From assembly GCF_037200945.1 (NCBI RefSeq), contig NZ_JBBCGP010000001.1, positions 3,036,501-3,100,500 on the forward strand: a stretch of DNA of 64,000 nt, in the 5' to 3' direction. A program made the translations under genes and the position numbers. Below the pieces are notes generated by a model. It was given only the letters and a program-made list of their open reading frames with translations. It made no database searches and was not told where the DNA came from. Each line of letters starts with the position of its first letter. Position 1 is the stretch's first letter. Below are positions 32,368-42,919 of this stretch, one piece after another. This DNA is from Methylovirgula sp. (GTDB lineage Bacteria; Pseudomonadota; Alphaproteobacteria; Rhizobiales; Beijerinckiaceae).

Positions 32368-35300
32368 TGATGCGCATCGCCGGTTTGCAGGCCTCGATCA
32401 TCCGCTTTGCGCTGCGCTTTCGCGTCATCGTCGTCGTGCTTGCTTGTCTGCTGGTGGCTTACGGCATTTATGTGCTCGACCACGCGAGCTACGATGCATT
32501 TCCTGAATTTGCACCGCCGCAAGTCGATATCCAGACTGAAGCGCCGGGCTTTTCAGCAGAGCAGGTCGAGACTCTCGTCACGCGGCCTATCGAGGAAGCC
32601 GTCAACGGAATCGGCAATCTGCAACGCATCGAGTCGAGCTCGATTCAAGGCCTTTCCGACATCAAGGTCTATTTCGATGTGACGACGGACCGTTATCTGG
32701 CTCGCCAGCAGGTGGCCGAGCGGCTCGCGACACTTGCCAATCAGCTTCCGCCTGGCGTCCAGGCACCCGGAATGACACCGATGACGTCGTCTGGCGCCAC
32801 GATCATGGTCCTCGGTATCACATCCGACCGGCAATCGCTGATGAAGCTGCGGACGATTGCCAAATGGACGATCCGGCCGAGCCTTTTGTCCGTGCCAGGC
32901 GTCGCTGGCGCGGAAGTCTTTGGCGGCGAGGAAAAGTCGACACAAATCCTCGTCCATCCGGATCGGCTGATCCGTTATGGCCTCGGTATGGAGGAAGTGC
33001 TTGCAGCGGCGCGCAGCGCGACCGGCGTCGGTGGTGCGGGCTTTATCAGCACCCCAAACCAGCGCATCACTCTGCAGACGGACACGTCGGGTCTAGATTC
33101 CCAAGATATCGCCCGCACGATCGTACCCGATCGTACCATTGCCCAATGGCGGCCGCGTCACGCTCGGCGACGTCGCCGATGTGATCGAGGCGCCGGAACC
33201 TTCGATGGTGCCGGCTGCGATCATGGCCAGCCCGGCGTCGTGATGAATATCGACGAGCAATATGGTGCAAACACACTTGAGGTCACAAACGCCATTGAGG
33301 CCGCACTTGCCGATCTCAACCCCAGTCTGAAGGCCGAAGGCGTCACGCTTCATACGGGTCTATTCCGGCCGGCGAACTTCATCGTCGCGGCGACCAACAA
33401 TTTGCGCTCGTCATTGTTGATCGGCGGCGTGCTGGTGATCGCCGTTCTCATTCTCTTTCTTTCGATCTCCGCGCCGCAGCCATCTGCTGCACGGCCATCC
33501 CGATTTCTCTGCTTGCGGCTGTCGTTATCTTGCAGCGATCTGGCATTACGTTGAACACAATGACGCTCGGCGGTCTGGCGATCGCGCTCGGCGAGGTAGT
33601 AGACGATGCGGTGATCGGCATCGAAAACATCACCCGCAGATTGCGCGAGAACGAACTCTTGCCACAGCCGCGTCCTGCCGCGCGCGTGGTCCTGGAAGCT
33701 ACCTTTGAAGTGCGCAGTGCCGTCGTCTATGCGACCTTCGCGGTGCTGCTCGTCTTTCTGCGGTCGTGACCCTGTCAGGTGTTGCCGGGCGGCTCTTCGC
33801 GCCGCTTGGGCTTACTTATATTTACGCGGTCGTTGCTTCGCTGATCGTGGCGCTGACCGTTACGCCCGCGCTCTCCTTGCTGCTGCTTCCCCACCACGCC
33901 AAGGCGCATGTGCCGCCCGTCGTCAGATGGACCCGCGGCGGTTACGAACGGCTTCTGCGCATCATCGTCGGCGCGCCGCGCGTCGCGATTTTCTTTGCCG
34001 CCGTCCTGACCATCGGCCGGCCTCGCATTGCTGCCGCTTTTCGGCGAAACATTTTTACCTGATTTGCAGGAAGGCCATTTCATCGTCCACATGACGTCGA
34101 TGCCCGGCACGTCGACTGCCGAGGGCTTGCGGATGGGCGCGCGGATCGCCGACGCCATGCTGAAATTGCCGATGGTGAAAACCGTCGCGCAGCGCGTGGG
34201 GCGCGTCGAGCAGGCGGCGGCGGGCGATACGCACGGCACGCATCAGAGCGAATTCGAGGTCGAGCTTAACCCGATCTCCGGCAGTGCCGCGATGAATGCC
34301 AAACAGGCGTTGCTCAATCACCTGTTGGATTTTCCCGGCGTCAACATTTCCGCCAATACGTTCCTGACCGAGCGCGTCAACGAAACGTTTTCCGGCTATT
34401 CGACACCAGTTGCGGTCAACGTCTATGGCAGCGATCTTGGCGCGATCAATGACACGGCCAAGCGCGTCGTGACGATCCTTCGCAGAGTCCAGGGGGCGGC
34501 CTCGGTGGAGCTGGAATCTCCGCTCGGCCTGCCACAGGTCTCGATCAGGCTTCGGTCGACCGATCTGCGCCGCTTTGGCATCGCGCCCACTAACGTCCTC
34601 GATGTCGTGCGCACCGCATATCAAGGCGATGTTGTCGGCCAGACTTATGAGGCCGACCGCGTGTTCAATGTCATCGTTCGGCTCGCGGAGCGTCGCTGGT
34701 GGCAATGTGATGGGGATTGGCGACCTCACGCTTCGCGCGCCCGACGGCACCTATGTGCGGCTGGCGCAAGTCGCCGACATAGAGCCGACGTCAGGCCTTT
34801 ACCTTATCGAGCATCAAGGCGGCCGGCGATTGCAATCCATTACGCTCGACGTCCAGGGCAGGGATCCGGCTTCCTTCGTGAAGGACGCACGCGCCGCACT
34901 CGCCAAGCTCAAATTGCCGCCAGATACTTACATCGTCTTCACCGGCGCCGCGGAAGGTCAGGCGCAAGCGCAGCAAGATCTCATGCTGAAATCGATCTTC
35001 GCCGGCGTCGGGATTGTTCTTTTATTGTCGATCGTCACGCGCAATTGGCGCAATCTACTCGTGACGCTCGCGAACCTGCCTTTTGCGCTCGTGGGCGGCG
35101 TTGTGGCCGTCTATTTTTCTGGCGCGGTGCTTTCGCTCGGCTCGCTGGTCGGATTCGTCACCTTGTTCGGCATCACCCTGCGCAATTCGATGATGATGAT
35201 CTCGCATTACGAGCATGCTGGTCTCGGTCGACGCGAGGGCGTGGGATAGAGACACGGCGGTTCACGGCGCCGGCGATCGGCTGGCGGCTGTCTTGATGAC

Positions 35301-35532
35301 ATCGCTCGTAACCGGGCTTGGTCTTCTGCCATTGGCGATCGGCATGAATACGCCGGGCCGCGAAATCGAAGGCCCGATGGCGCTCGTCATTCTCGGTGGC
35401 CTGTTCACCTCGACGGCGCTCAATCTGTTTATCTTGCCGCCGCTATCGCTGCGTTTCGGCCGGTTCGTCGGCACGCCCGAGGACGAACTGGCCGACGCGC
35501 CGCAAGCCAAGGACGCCGTCACAGTGCTCTAA
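32367..35532 (+). pseudogene. RND efflux permease (CusA/CzcA-like), multiple frameshifts
   Basis: A roughly 1040-residue RND pump can be read only by changing frame about seven times. Segments in order: FRVIVVVLACLLVAYGIYVLD (first helix) to about 33140; GRVTLGDVADVIEAPEPSM; NIDEQYGANTLEVTN; then SGITLNTMTLGGLAIALGEVV with VVDDAVIGIENITRR (helix 4 charge motif) in the 33530 frame; AGRLFAPLGLTYIYAVVAS; PLFGETFLPDLQEGHFIVHM; LTLRAPDGTYVRLAQVADI; and the last helices to 35532. Shifts fall near 33140, 33235, 33470, 33760, 34010, 34690 and 35235. Order and domain content are otherwise complete, so this is decay by small indels rather than truncation. Confidence 0.9.
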
Positions 35533-35545
35533 GTCGCTTCAGGCC

Positions 35546-36892
35546 TTATCCATCCCGCCTTTTTCGAGAAAAATGCTCGAGCCAGTGGATGTTGTATTCG
35601 CCATTTTGTACATCCGCATTGCGCACCAGCGCGCGGAACAGCGGAATTGTCGTCTCAATTCCATCGACGATAAATTCATCGAGCGCTCGCTTCAGCCGCA
35701 ACATCGCCTCGTCACGCGTGCGGCCATGTACGATCAGTTTGCCGATGAGAGAATCGTAATAGGGCGGGATCGTATAACCGGCGTAGGCGGCGCTATCGAC
35801 ACGCACGCCGAGGCCACCTGGCGGGTGATAATAGGCGATCTTGCCAGGCGATGGCCGGAAGGTTTTCGGATCTTCCGCGTTGATCCGGCATTCGATCGCG
35901 TGGCCCAGCATCGTCACATCGCTTTGCGAGATGCTCAGCGGTGAGCCGGCGGCGATCTTGATCTGCTCGTTCACGAGATCAAGGCCGGTGACCATCTCGG
36001 TTACTGGATGCTCGACCTGGATGCGGGTGTTCATTTCGATGAAGTAGAACTTACCCTCATCGTAGAGGAATTCGATCGTCCCAGCGCTTTTGTAATTCAT
36101 CTCGCGCATGGCGTTGGCGCAGATCTCGCCGATCTCAAGCCGCTGAGCGAGATTGAGCGCGGGTGAGGGGCTTTCCTCGAAGACCTTCTGATGGCGCCGT
36201 TGCAGCGAACAATCGCGTTCACCGAGATGGATCGCATGGCCTTGGCCGTCGCCCAAAATCTGAACTTCGATATGGCGCGGATTGTCGAGGAATTTTTCGA
36301 GATAGACGGCGTCGTCGCCGAAAGCCGCCTTGGCTTCGCTGCGCGCAGTCGCGAGCGCATTCGAAAGTTCTTTCGCCGAACGCGCGACCTTCATGCCGCG
36401 CCCGCCACCGCCAGCGGACGCCTTGACGATGACCGGATAGCCGATCTCCTTGGCGATTCGCATAGCTTCGTCGGGTTCTACCGCGCCATCGGAGCCGGGC
36501 ACGCAGGGGATGCCGAGCTTTTTCGCCGTGCGTTTGGCCTCGATCTTGTCGCCCATTAGTTTGATGTGTTCGGCACTCGGGCCGATGAAATCAATCTGAT
36601 GTTCCTCGAGAATTTCAGCAAAGCGGGCGTTTTCGGCGAGGAAGCCGTAGCCCGGATGCACCGCCTCGGCGCCGGTGATTTCGCACGCCGAAAGCAGCGC
36701 GGGGATATTGAGATAGGATTCGCGCGCCGGCGGCGGCCCGATACAGACCGATTCATCCGCGAGCTTGACGTGCATCGCTTCCGCATCGGCGGTTGAATGC
36801 ACGGCGACGGTCGCAATGCCGAGCTCTTTCGCCGCGCGAAGAATACGCAGTGCGATCTCGCCGCGATTGGCAATCAGTATCTTGTCAAACAT
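35546..36892 (-). CDS. accC: Acetyl-CoA carboxylase, biotin carboxylase subunit
   Basis: A 448-residue AccC, the ATP-dependent enzyme that carboxylates biotin on AccB in the first step of fatty acid synthesis. The N-terminus ILIANRGEIALRILRAAKELG, the ATP-grasp glycine loop ASAGGGGRGMKV near residue 160 and the active-site EMNTRIQVEHPVTEM near 290 are all present. It is 20 bases downstream of accB in the aroQ-accB-accC run. Its stop is 14 bases from the end of the convergent efflux pseudogene. Confidence 0.97.
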   Translation of the reverse strand: MFDKILIANRGEIALRILRAAKELGIATVAVHSTADAEAMHVKLADESVCIGPPPARESYLNIPALLSACEITGAEAVHPGYGFLAENARFAEILEEHQIDFIGPSAEHIKLMGDKIEAKRTAKKLGIPCVPGSDGAVEPDEAMRIAKEIGYPVIVKASAGGGGRGMKVARSAKELSNALATARSEAKAAFGDDAVYLEKFLDNPRHIEVQILGDGQGHAIHLGERDCSLQRRHQKVFEESPSPALNLAQRLEIGEICANAMREMNYKSAGTIEFLYDEGKFYFIEMNTRIQVEHPVTEMVTGLDLVNEQIKIAAGSPLSISQSDVTMLGHAIECRINAEDPKTFRPSPGKIAYYHPPGGLGVRVDSAAYAGYTIPPYYDSLIGKLIVHGRTRDEAMLRLKRALDEFIVDGIETTIPLFRALVRNADVQNGEYNIHWLEHFSRKRRDG

Positions 36893-36912
36893 GCGCGCTC
36901 ACGGGGCGCCTC

Positions 36913-37401
36913 TCATTCAACAACGACGAGAGGCTGGCCAAACTCGACGGGTTGACCGTCTTCCACAAGGATCGACGTCACAGTTCCGCCCTGGGGCGCG
37001 ACGATCTCGTTAAAAGTCTTCATCGCTTCGATCAACAGCAGCTTCTCGCCGGCCTTGACCTGCATGCCGATGGTGATGAAGGGCGCCGATTCCGGCGACG
37101 GCCGCAGATAGGCGGTGCCGACCATCGGGGATTTGACCGCGTTGGCAGCGATCGCCAGGGCGGCCTCATTCGCGGCCGGTGCAAGAGCGTGGGCCTGAAT
37201 GGTCGACAACGCCGGTACGGCAACCGCGATGGGTGCGGCCGCGGCGTTTGCGCTTTGGCGTTTGACCTTGATCTTCAATTCGCCTTGGGCGACCTCGATT
37301 TCACTGAGGTCGAGCCGATTGGCGATTTCGCCGAGAGTCTCGACGAGTTGCGGATCGATTGGGGAGGGCGGGGCCGGTATGACCGGTTTCTTCTCTGTCA
37401 T
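36913..37401 (-). CDS. accB: Acetyl-CoA carboxylase biotin carboxyl carrier protein
   Basis: A 162-residue AccB. The N-terminal helical part is followed by an Ala/Pro-rich linker (about 55–85) and the C-terminal biotinyl domain from PMVGTAYLRPSPESAPF. The biotinylated Lys is in IEAMKTFNEI near residue 127. I start at MTEKKP (37401), 4 bases after the aroQ stop, rather than 24 codons upstream inside aroQ. The tight spacing indicates translational coupling. Confidence 0.96.
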   Translation of the reverse strand: MTEKKPVIPAPPSPIDPQLVETLGEIANRLDLSEIEVAQGELKIKVKRQSANAAAAPIAVAVPALSTIQAHALAPAANEAALAIAANAVKSPMVGTAYLRPSPESAPFITIGMQVKAGEKLLLIEAMKTFNEIVAPQGGTVTSILVEDGQPVEFGQPLVVVE

Positions 37402-37405
37402 GTTT

Positions 37406-37855
37406 TTAACTCTCGCCGGTCGTTGGGGCGAACAGGAGGGCTTGCAGGGCAAGGTCATAAGACCGCGAGCCAAATCCCACGATCACGCCGCGGGCGGCCG
37501 CGGATAGGCGGGAATGATGGCGAAAATGTTCGCGCGCGTGGATATTCGACAGATGTACCTCGATGACATGGGCGTTTGAGCCTTTGATCGCATCGAAAAT
37601 AGCGATCGACGTGTGGCTGTAGGCGCCCGCGTTGAGGATCACCGGCTCGCCGGCGCGCCCCGCATCCTGGATCCAGGTGACGAGATCGCCCTCGTGATTG
37701 GACTGGCGGAAGTGCAGCGTGACATTTTGTAGAGCCGCCACCGCCGAAAGACGTGCCTCGATATCGGCGAGCGTTTCGTGGCCGTAAACATCCGGCTCTC
37801 GGGTTCCGAGCAAATTGAGGTTGGGTCCGTTGAGGACGTGAATCGCCTTGATCAT
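37406..37855 (-). CDS. aroQ: 3-dehydroquinate dehydratase, type II
   Basis: A 149-residue type II dehydroquinase, third enzyme of the shikimate pathway. The loop with the catalytic Arg and Tyr is in LNLLGTREPDVYG near residues 12–24. The second signature NAGAYSHTSIAIFDAI, with the active-site region, is near 76, and EVHLSNIHARE near 99. It is the first gene of aroQ-accB-accC, an order common in alphaproteobacteria. Confidence 0.96.
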   Translation of the reverse strand: MIKAIHVLNGPNLNLLGTREPDVYGHETLADIEARLSAVAALQNVTLHFRQSNHEGDLVTWIQDAGRAGEPVILNAGAYSHTSIAIFDAIKGSNAHVIEVHLSNIHAREHFRHHSRLSAAARGVIVGFGSRSYDLALQALLFAPTTGES

Positions 37856-37964
37856 TGAGCTTTATTGAGGGGGCCAGCGCGAAGCTTCCTTAACCGGCTT
37901 CCCGCAGCAAAGAAAGCCCGAGATGCACGCGGACAGCCTTCAAAGAAGCTGTCTGGCGAACAGG

Positions 37965-38741
37965 TTAGGAACAAATGGCCTTGCCGCACTTCCTGATGTT
38001 GTCGACTTTGGTTTGCAGCTCGGCATAGCCGACGGCGCCGTCGACGACGGTATCGCCGACGATATAGGACGGCGTGCCCTCAATCTGCAGCACATGGCCG
38101 AGCTTGAACCCTTCCTCAAGGCCCGCCTTGGCCGCCGGCGCCTGCGCATCGCGCACAAGCTGCGGCATGTCGGCGCCCATCTCTTCGGCCAGATCAACTG
38201 CCTGCTGCTTGCCAACCAAGCCATGCATACCCAGAAGCCGCTGGTGATATTCCCAGAATTTGTCGCCCTTGAATTGACCCCGTACGCCAGCCGCAATGGT
38301 CGCCGCATCGACGGAGGCATCCGAAAGGATCGGGAAATCGCGCAGGACGACCTTGAGGTCCGGATTGGCTTTGATCAGCCGGGCGAGATCGGGCAGCATT
38401 TTTTTGCAATAGCCGCAATTGTAGTCGAAGAACTCGACCAGCGTGATCTTGCCTTGCGGATTGCCGACGATCGATTCATTTGGCGAGCTGTAGAGCGCAC
38501 CCTTTACGTCGCTGAGGCTCTTGCTGCGCGCGGCGGCCTCTTTAGCCTTTTCGCGATCAGTCAATTCCTCGATCGCCTGTTGGACGACCTCCGGGTTTTT
38601 CAGGATATAGGCCTTCACGACCGCTTCAATCTGGCTTGTCTGCGGGTCGGATAACTCGCCGGCCTTGATGGGGGCGCCGAACAGGGCGAAGGCCACCGCG
38701 ATGGCCGCGAGACGCGCGCCTCGAGCAAGAAAACCGGCCAT
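37965..38741 (-). CDS. DsbA-family periplasmic thiol–disulfide oxidoreductase
   Basis: A 258-residue exported thioredoxin-fold protein of the Com1/ScsC type. A signal peptide covers residues 1–27 (AIAVAFALFGAPIKA). An N-terminal helical stretch with PEVVQQAIEEL, usual in this subgroup, precedes the DsbA domain. The active site is FFDYNCGYCKKM (CGYC), and the cis-Pro loop is IEGTPSYIVG. I choose the ATG at 38741, as AAGGAGATATAGG precedes it, over a longer frame to 38819. It probably oxidises or isomerises disulfides in envelope proteins. Confidence 0.88.
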   Translation of the reverse strand: MAGFLARGARLAAIAVAFALFGAPIKAGELSDPQTSQIEAVVKAYILKNPEVVQQAIEELTDREKAKEAAARSKSLSDVKGALYSSPNESIVGNPQGKITLVEFFDYNCGYCKKMLPDLARLIKANPDLKVVLRDFPILSDASVDAATIAAGVRGQFKGDKFWEYHQRLLGMHGLVGKQQAVDLAEEMGADMPQLVRDAQAPAAKAGLEEGFKLGHVLQIEGTPSYIVGDTVVDGAVGYAELQTKVDNIRKCGKAICS

Positions 38742-39020
38742 TCCTATATCTCCTTGGTAAGAAATCTCGAAGGACGCTCGCCGAAGCGGCTGCGAAGCCG
38801 CACGGGGCATAATTTCCACAGGTTATCGCTCAGGCGGCTCGCGCTTTCAATTCAGAGTTTCGCGAAGCAAATGGTGATCCACCGTGGCAAAAATGTGCTT
38901 TCCAGGCAACAGTTTGATCCATAAAAGCCGGTCTCCGCGCCCGCAGCGCAGGTATTCAGGCCGTGTTCATTCGCTTTGACCCACGCCTAAACTGAAATCT
39001 AGTTCTCGGAATCCCTCGAA

Positions 39021-42000
39021 ATGCGGTCCAAGCCTGTCTTTTTTGATCCCACCGGCAAGCGCGCGGTGCGCCTCTCGTGGACTGTGCGAATCGCGGCCGC
39101 GGCGGTCGTGATCATCGGCGTTGTCTTCGTCGTTATGCTGCTCGGCAACAATGCGCCTTTGAGCACAAATCTCGAAGGCTCGGCTGAAACGCTCTTCCGG
39201 CCTCCGGTTCCAGCGACGGTCACCCGGCATTCGCTGCAGAAATCCACCCGGCGCGTCGCCATCGAATTGCGCGGCAAGGAGCGCGATCTCGCGCGCATGG
39301 CTTATCTCAAGGCTCGGCCCGCGGATGCTTCCGGACCAGTCTCGGGCCGTAGCCTGGCAATCGGCTTCTATGCCAACTGGGACCAGACCAGCTTTTCGGC
39401 TCTGAAGAAGGATTTGCCGCATCTCGACTGGGTGATTCCGACGTGGCTGAGCGTTCAGGGCGATGAAGTTGGCATCCGCAACGATCTCGATCACCGCGCG
39501 CTGGAGGCGATTCGAGATCAGGATCCGACGAAGCCGATCTTTCCGCTCTTGCAGAATTCCGTCGAAGGCAAATGGGACAGCATCGGGCTTGCCAAATGGC
39601 TCGCCGATCCGGCGAAGCGGGCCGCACGCCTGAAAGAAATCATCGATTTTCTCGATTTCAATCAGTGCCGGGGACTGACGGTCGACTTTGAAGAGGTGCC
39701 GGACGGCGCCCAGGCGAATCTACGGACTTTTCTCAGTGAGATGTCGGCCGCGTTCAAACCGCACGGCTGGAAAATTCTGCTCTCAGTCCCGTTTGACGAC
39801 GATTCCTGGGACTACGTCGCCTATTCCAAGATCGTCGATTACACGATCCTGATGGCTTACGACGAGCATTGGGAAACCGGTGCGGCGGGCCCGATCGCCA
39901 GCCAGAGCTGGTTTGAAAAATTGCTCGACGACCGGATGAAACAACTCGATCCGGATCATACGATCATTGCGCTCGGAAGCTACGGCTACGATTGGCCGAA
40001 TACGGGCAAGCCTGCGGAAGATGTGACCTTCCAGGACGTGGCGCGAATCGCCCACATGCGCGCGAGCGACATCGATTTCGATGCCGACGCCGAGAATCCG
40101 CATCTCGCGTACAAGGACGATGCCGGCCACGCGCACGACATATGGTTCCTCGATGGCGCCTCGACCTTCAACGAGGTCCATGCCTCGGACGTTTATCGGC
40201 CCGCCGGCTATGCGGTGTGGCGCCTCGGCGCTGAGGACCCCTCCGTCTGGTCGGTGCTTGGGCGCCCCTATGATTCCGCCGCGCCGGACGGCCTCAAGAC
40301 CATTCCCGCTACGCAGGAAGTCTATTTCCAGAATCAGGGCGAAATCCTGCATGTCGCAGCGCAGCCGTCGACCGGCCAGCGCGTCTTCGAGCTCGACCCG
40401 GAGACAGGTGATATCGTCGATGAGAATTACGAAGTCCTGCCGACCTCGTTCATCATCCAGCGTTTCGGTACCGCGCCAAAAAAGTTGGTGCTCACCTTCG
40501 ACGACGGTCCAGATCCGACCTGGACGCCGCAAATCCTCAACATTCTGAAGGAAAAGCACGTCCACGCCACCTTCTTCATCATCGGTGAGAACGCGGGCGC
40601 GCACCCCGACCTCGTCGAGCGCGAATATGAGGAAGGACAGGATGTCGGTGATCATACGTTCACGCATCCGAACATCGTCGAACTGCCGCAAGGCATGGCG
40701 AAACTCGAAATCAATTCCACGCGTCGGCTGTTCGAGGCCATCACCGGCCATTCGATGCGGCTGTTCCGGGCGCCATTCCTTGGCGATTCCGACCCGACGA
40801 CGTGGGATGAGCTGGAGCCGGTCGCACTCGCCCAAAGCATGGGGTTCGTGACAGTCGGCCTGCGTATCGATCCTGATGATTGGCTGCGCCCACCGGCGCA
40901 GGCGATCGTCGATCGCATCCTGAAACAGGTCGCTGACCAGGACCCCGACAACGCCGGTAACGTCATCCTGCTGCATGATGCCGGCGGCGATCGCGCCGAG
41001 ACGATCAAGGCTCTGCCGCAATTGATCGACGCCCTGCGGGCGCGCGGCTACGAATTCATCACCGCCTCGCAACTCGCCGGCCTCACGCGCGAACAGGCAA
41101 TGCCGACGCTGCCACCCGGTATGTTCGAGCCCTTCATCAACCGCTCGGTCTTCTACACGCTCGGCTGGTCGCAGCACTTGCTGCAGGCGATGTTCATGGG
41201 CGCGATCTGGCTTGGTTTCGCCCGCGTCCTGTTTCTTTGCGTCCTTGGCCTCGTCCACCGCATCCGTGAGAAACGTCTGACGAAGCCTGTCATCGCCGGA
41301 ACGCCGCCTGAAGTCAGCGTGATCATCCCTGCGCATAACGAGGCCGCGGTGATCGTCCAATCGGTTGAGCGCATTCTGGGAAGCTCTTATCCCGACCTGC
41401 AGGTCATCGTCGTCGATGACGGCTCGACTGACGGAACAGCCGCCGTGCTCGATCACGCGTATGGTGATCATCCTTCCGTCAGGATCATCTCCATCCCGAA
41501 CGGCGGCAAGGCGAATGCGATCAACGTCGGCCTCGCCAGTGCCAGAGGCAGTATCGTCGTGGCACTCGACGCCGACACGTTGTTCGAGAAAGATACGATC
41601 ACGAATTTGACGCGATGGTTCGTCGATCCGTCCGTCGGCGCCGTGGCTGGCAATGCCAAAGTTGGCAATCGGATCAACACGATCACCAAATGGCAGGCGC
41701 TTGAATATATCAGCGCGCAGAATCTTGAGCGCCGCGCCCTTGTGACCCTTGGCTGCATGACCGTTGTTCCGGGAGCCGTCGGCGCCTGGCGGCGCGAAGC
41801 TTTGGAGAAGCTCGGACGCTTCCCGACCAACACGCTTGCCGAAGATCAGGATCTCACGATCTCCGTCCAAAAGGCCGGCTATCGCGTCGTCTTCGACAGC
41901 GAGGCGGTTGCGTGGACGGAGGCACCAGATACGTTCAAAGGCCTCATGCGTCAGCGTTTCCGCTGGGCATACGGAACGCTGCAATGCTTGTGGAAACACC

Positions 42001-42425
42001 GCGACGTGACGTTCCGGCCGCGATTTGGCACTCTCGGCCTCATCGCGATGCCGCAGGTCTGGCTATTCCAAGTGCTGCTGACCGTCATGGCGCCGCTCGT
42101 CGATTTCATGCTGCTCTGGCAGATCTTGCACACAGGGCTCGACTATCTGCAGCACAGGGATCAGTTCAATCCCGATAATCTCGGGATCACGTTCGTCTAT
42201 TTCCTGATTTTCATGCTGACGGACTTCCTTGCGGTCGCGATCGCATTCGTAATCGAGGGCGATGAGAACTGGCGGCTGATGCTCTGGCTTGGATTCCAGC
42301 GCGTCGGTTATCGTCAGATTCTCTATTACGTCGTGGTGAAATCGGTGATCGCCGCGGCGCTTGGGCCGCTGGTGGGCTGGGGCAAACTCGACCGCAAGGC
42401 GACCGTCTCGGTGCCGGCCGAATAG
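39021..42425 (+). CDS. Three-module polysaccharide enzyme: GH18-like, NodB-like deacetylase and GT2 synthase
   Basis: A 1134-residue membrane protein. After an N-terminal helix (about 19–42), residues 110–440 resemble a GH18 domain. Its catalytic motif is degenerate (GLTVDFEEV keeps the last Asp and Glu of DxxDxDxE). Residues 485–690 are a polysaccharide deacetylase with TFDDGPDP, DHTFTHPN and RAPFLGD. A membrane segment near 720–745 leads to a GT2 domain (about 765–990) with VIIPAHNEA, VVDDGSTDGT, DADT, EDQDL and QRFRW, followed by several helices. The GT2 part is of the chitin/hyaluronan/PNAG-synthase type. One chain could therefore make an N-acetylated beta-glycan inside and trim or deacetylate it outside. 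It stands alone with no partner genes. Confidence 0.9.
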   Translation: MRSKPVFFDPTGKRAVRLSWTVRIAAAAVVIIGVVFVVMLLGNNAPLSTNLEGSAETLFRPPVPATVTRHSLQKSTRRVAIELRGKERDLARMAYLKARPADASGPVSGRSLAIGFYANWDQTSFSALKKDLPHLDWVIPTWLSVQGDEVGIRNDLDHRALEAIRDQDPTKPIFPLLQNSVEGKWDSIGLAKWLADPAKRAARLKEIIDFLDFNQCRGLTVDFEEVPDGAQANLRTFLSEMSAAFKPHGWKILLSVPFDDDSWDYVAYSKIVDYTILMAYDEHWETGAAGPIASQSWFEKLLDDRMKQLDPDHTIIALGSYGYDWPNTGKPAEDVTFQDVARIAHMRASDIDFDADAENPHLAYKDDAGHAHDIWFLDGASTFNEVHASDVYRPAGYAVWRLGAEDPSVWSVLGRPYDSAAPDGLKTIPATQEVYFQNQGEILHVAAQPSTGQRVFELDPETGDIVDENYEVLPTSFIIQRFGTAPKKLVLTFDDGPDPTWTPQILNILKEKHVHATFFIIGENAGAHPDLVEREYEEGQDVGDHTFTHPNIVELPQGMAKLEINSTRRLFEAITGHSMRLFRAPFLGDSDPTTWDELEPVALAQSMGFVTVGLRIDPDDWLRPPAQAIVDRILKQVADQDPDNAGNVILLHDAGGDRAETIKALPQLIDALRARGYEFITASQLAGLTREQAMPTLPPGMFEPFINRSVFYTLGWSQHLLQAMFMGAIWLGFARVLFLCVLGLVHRIREKRLTKPVIAGTPPEVSVIIPAHNEAAVIVQSVERILGSSYPDLQVIVVDDGSTDGTAAVLDHAYGDHPSVRIISIPNGGKANAINVGLASARGSIVVALDADTLFEKDTITNLTRWFVDPSVGAVAGNAKVGNRINTITKWQALEYISAQNLERRALVTLGCMTVVPGAVGAWRREALEKLGRFPTNTLAEDQDLTISVQKAGYRVVFDSEAVAWTEAPDTFKGLMRQRFRWAYGTLQCLWKHRDVTFRPRFGTLGLIAMPQVWLFQVLLTVMAPLVDFMLLWQILHTGLDYLQHRDQFNPDNLGITFVYFLIFMLTDFLAVAIAFVIEGDENWRLMLWLGFQRVGYRQILYYVVVKSVIAAALGPLVGWGKLDRKATVSVPAE

Positions 42426-42443
42426 GGGGATCAGGCCGGCGCC

Positions 42444-42851
42444 TCATCGGCCGATGAGGCGCGCCTCTTGCACGTAGCCGAAGCTGCCCTTGCCGGGCCA
42501 GGCTCGGCCGTCAGGATAGCGCAATTCTATTCCGGCGAGATCCCTCTCATCCGCCAGACGCATATTGACGCCCATCTGGACGTTTCCGAACTTTGATATG
42601 GCGCTGGCGGTCAGAGTAAAATGCGTGGTCGAACCGCAATTTTGACAAAAGTGGATTTCGGCAGCCGGCTCGTCCTTGTCTTCCCGGCTATATCCCTTCG
42701 TCGTTCCCTCAATGCTAACTTTCGAGGGATGGAAATAGGCCCAGCGAGCGCCTGACTTACTGCAGAGCGTGCAATTACACTCGTTGATGAAGTCTGGCCG
42801 CTTTGGGATTTCGATACAGACTTTGCCGCAGAGACAGGAGAGCTTCAGCAT
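42444..42851 (-). CDS. GFA (CENP-V/GFA) family zinc protein
   Basis: A 135-residue member of the glutathione-dependent formaldehyde-activating (Gfa) fold family. Zinc ligands are in SCLCGKV (residues 6–8), ECNCTLCSKSG (near 25–30) and the later HFCQNCGST (near 69–72). Most members do not have proven formaldehyde activity, so only the fold is safe. It is convergent with the large polysaccharide gene and has no operon partner. Confidence 0.87.
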   Translation of the reverse strand: MLKLSCLCGKVCIEIPKRPDFINECNCTLCSKSGARWAYFHPSKVSIEGTTKGYSREDKDEPAAEIHFCQNCGSTTHFTLTASAISKFGNVQMGVNMRLADERDLAGIELRYPDGRAWPGKGSFGYVQEARLIGR

Positions 42852-42919
42852 TCCGTTGTCATATCAGGCGAACGAGTCGCCTGATAGCGACGTCCCGATC
42901 TTACGGCTTAGGAAATGGG

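Noticed and set aside
39783..41999. 738-codon minus-strand frame
   Set aside because: It lies entirely antisense to the three-module polysaccharide gene, whose motifs are unambiguous; long antisense frames are common in GC-rich DNA.
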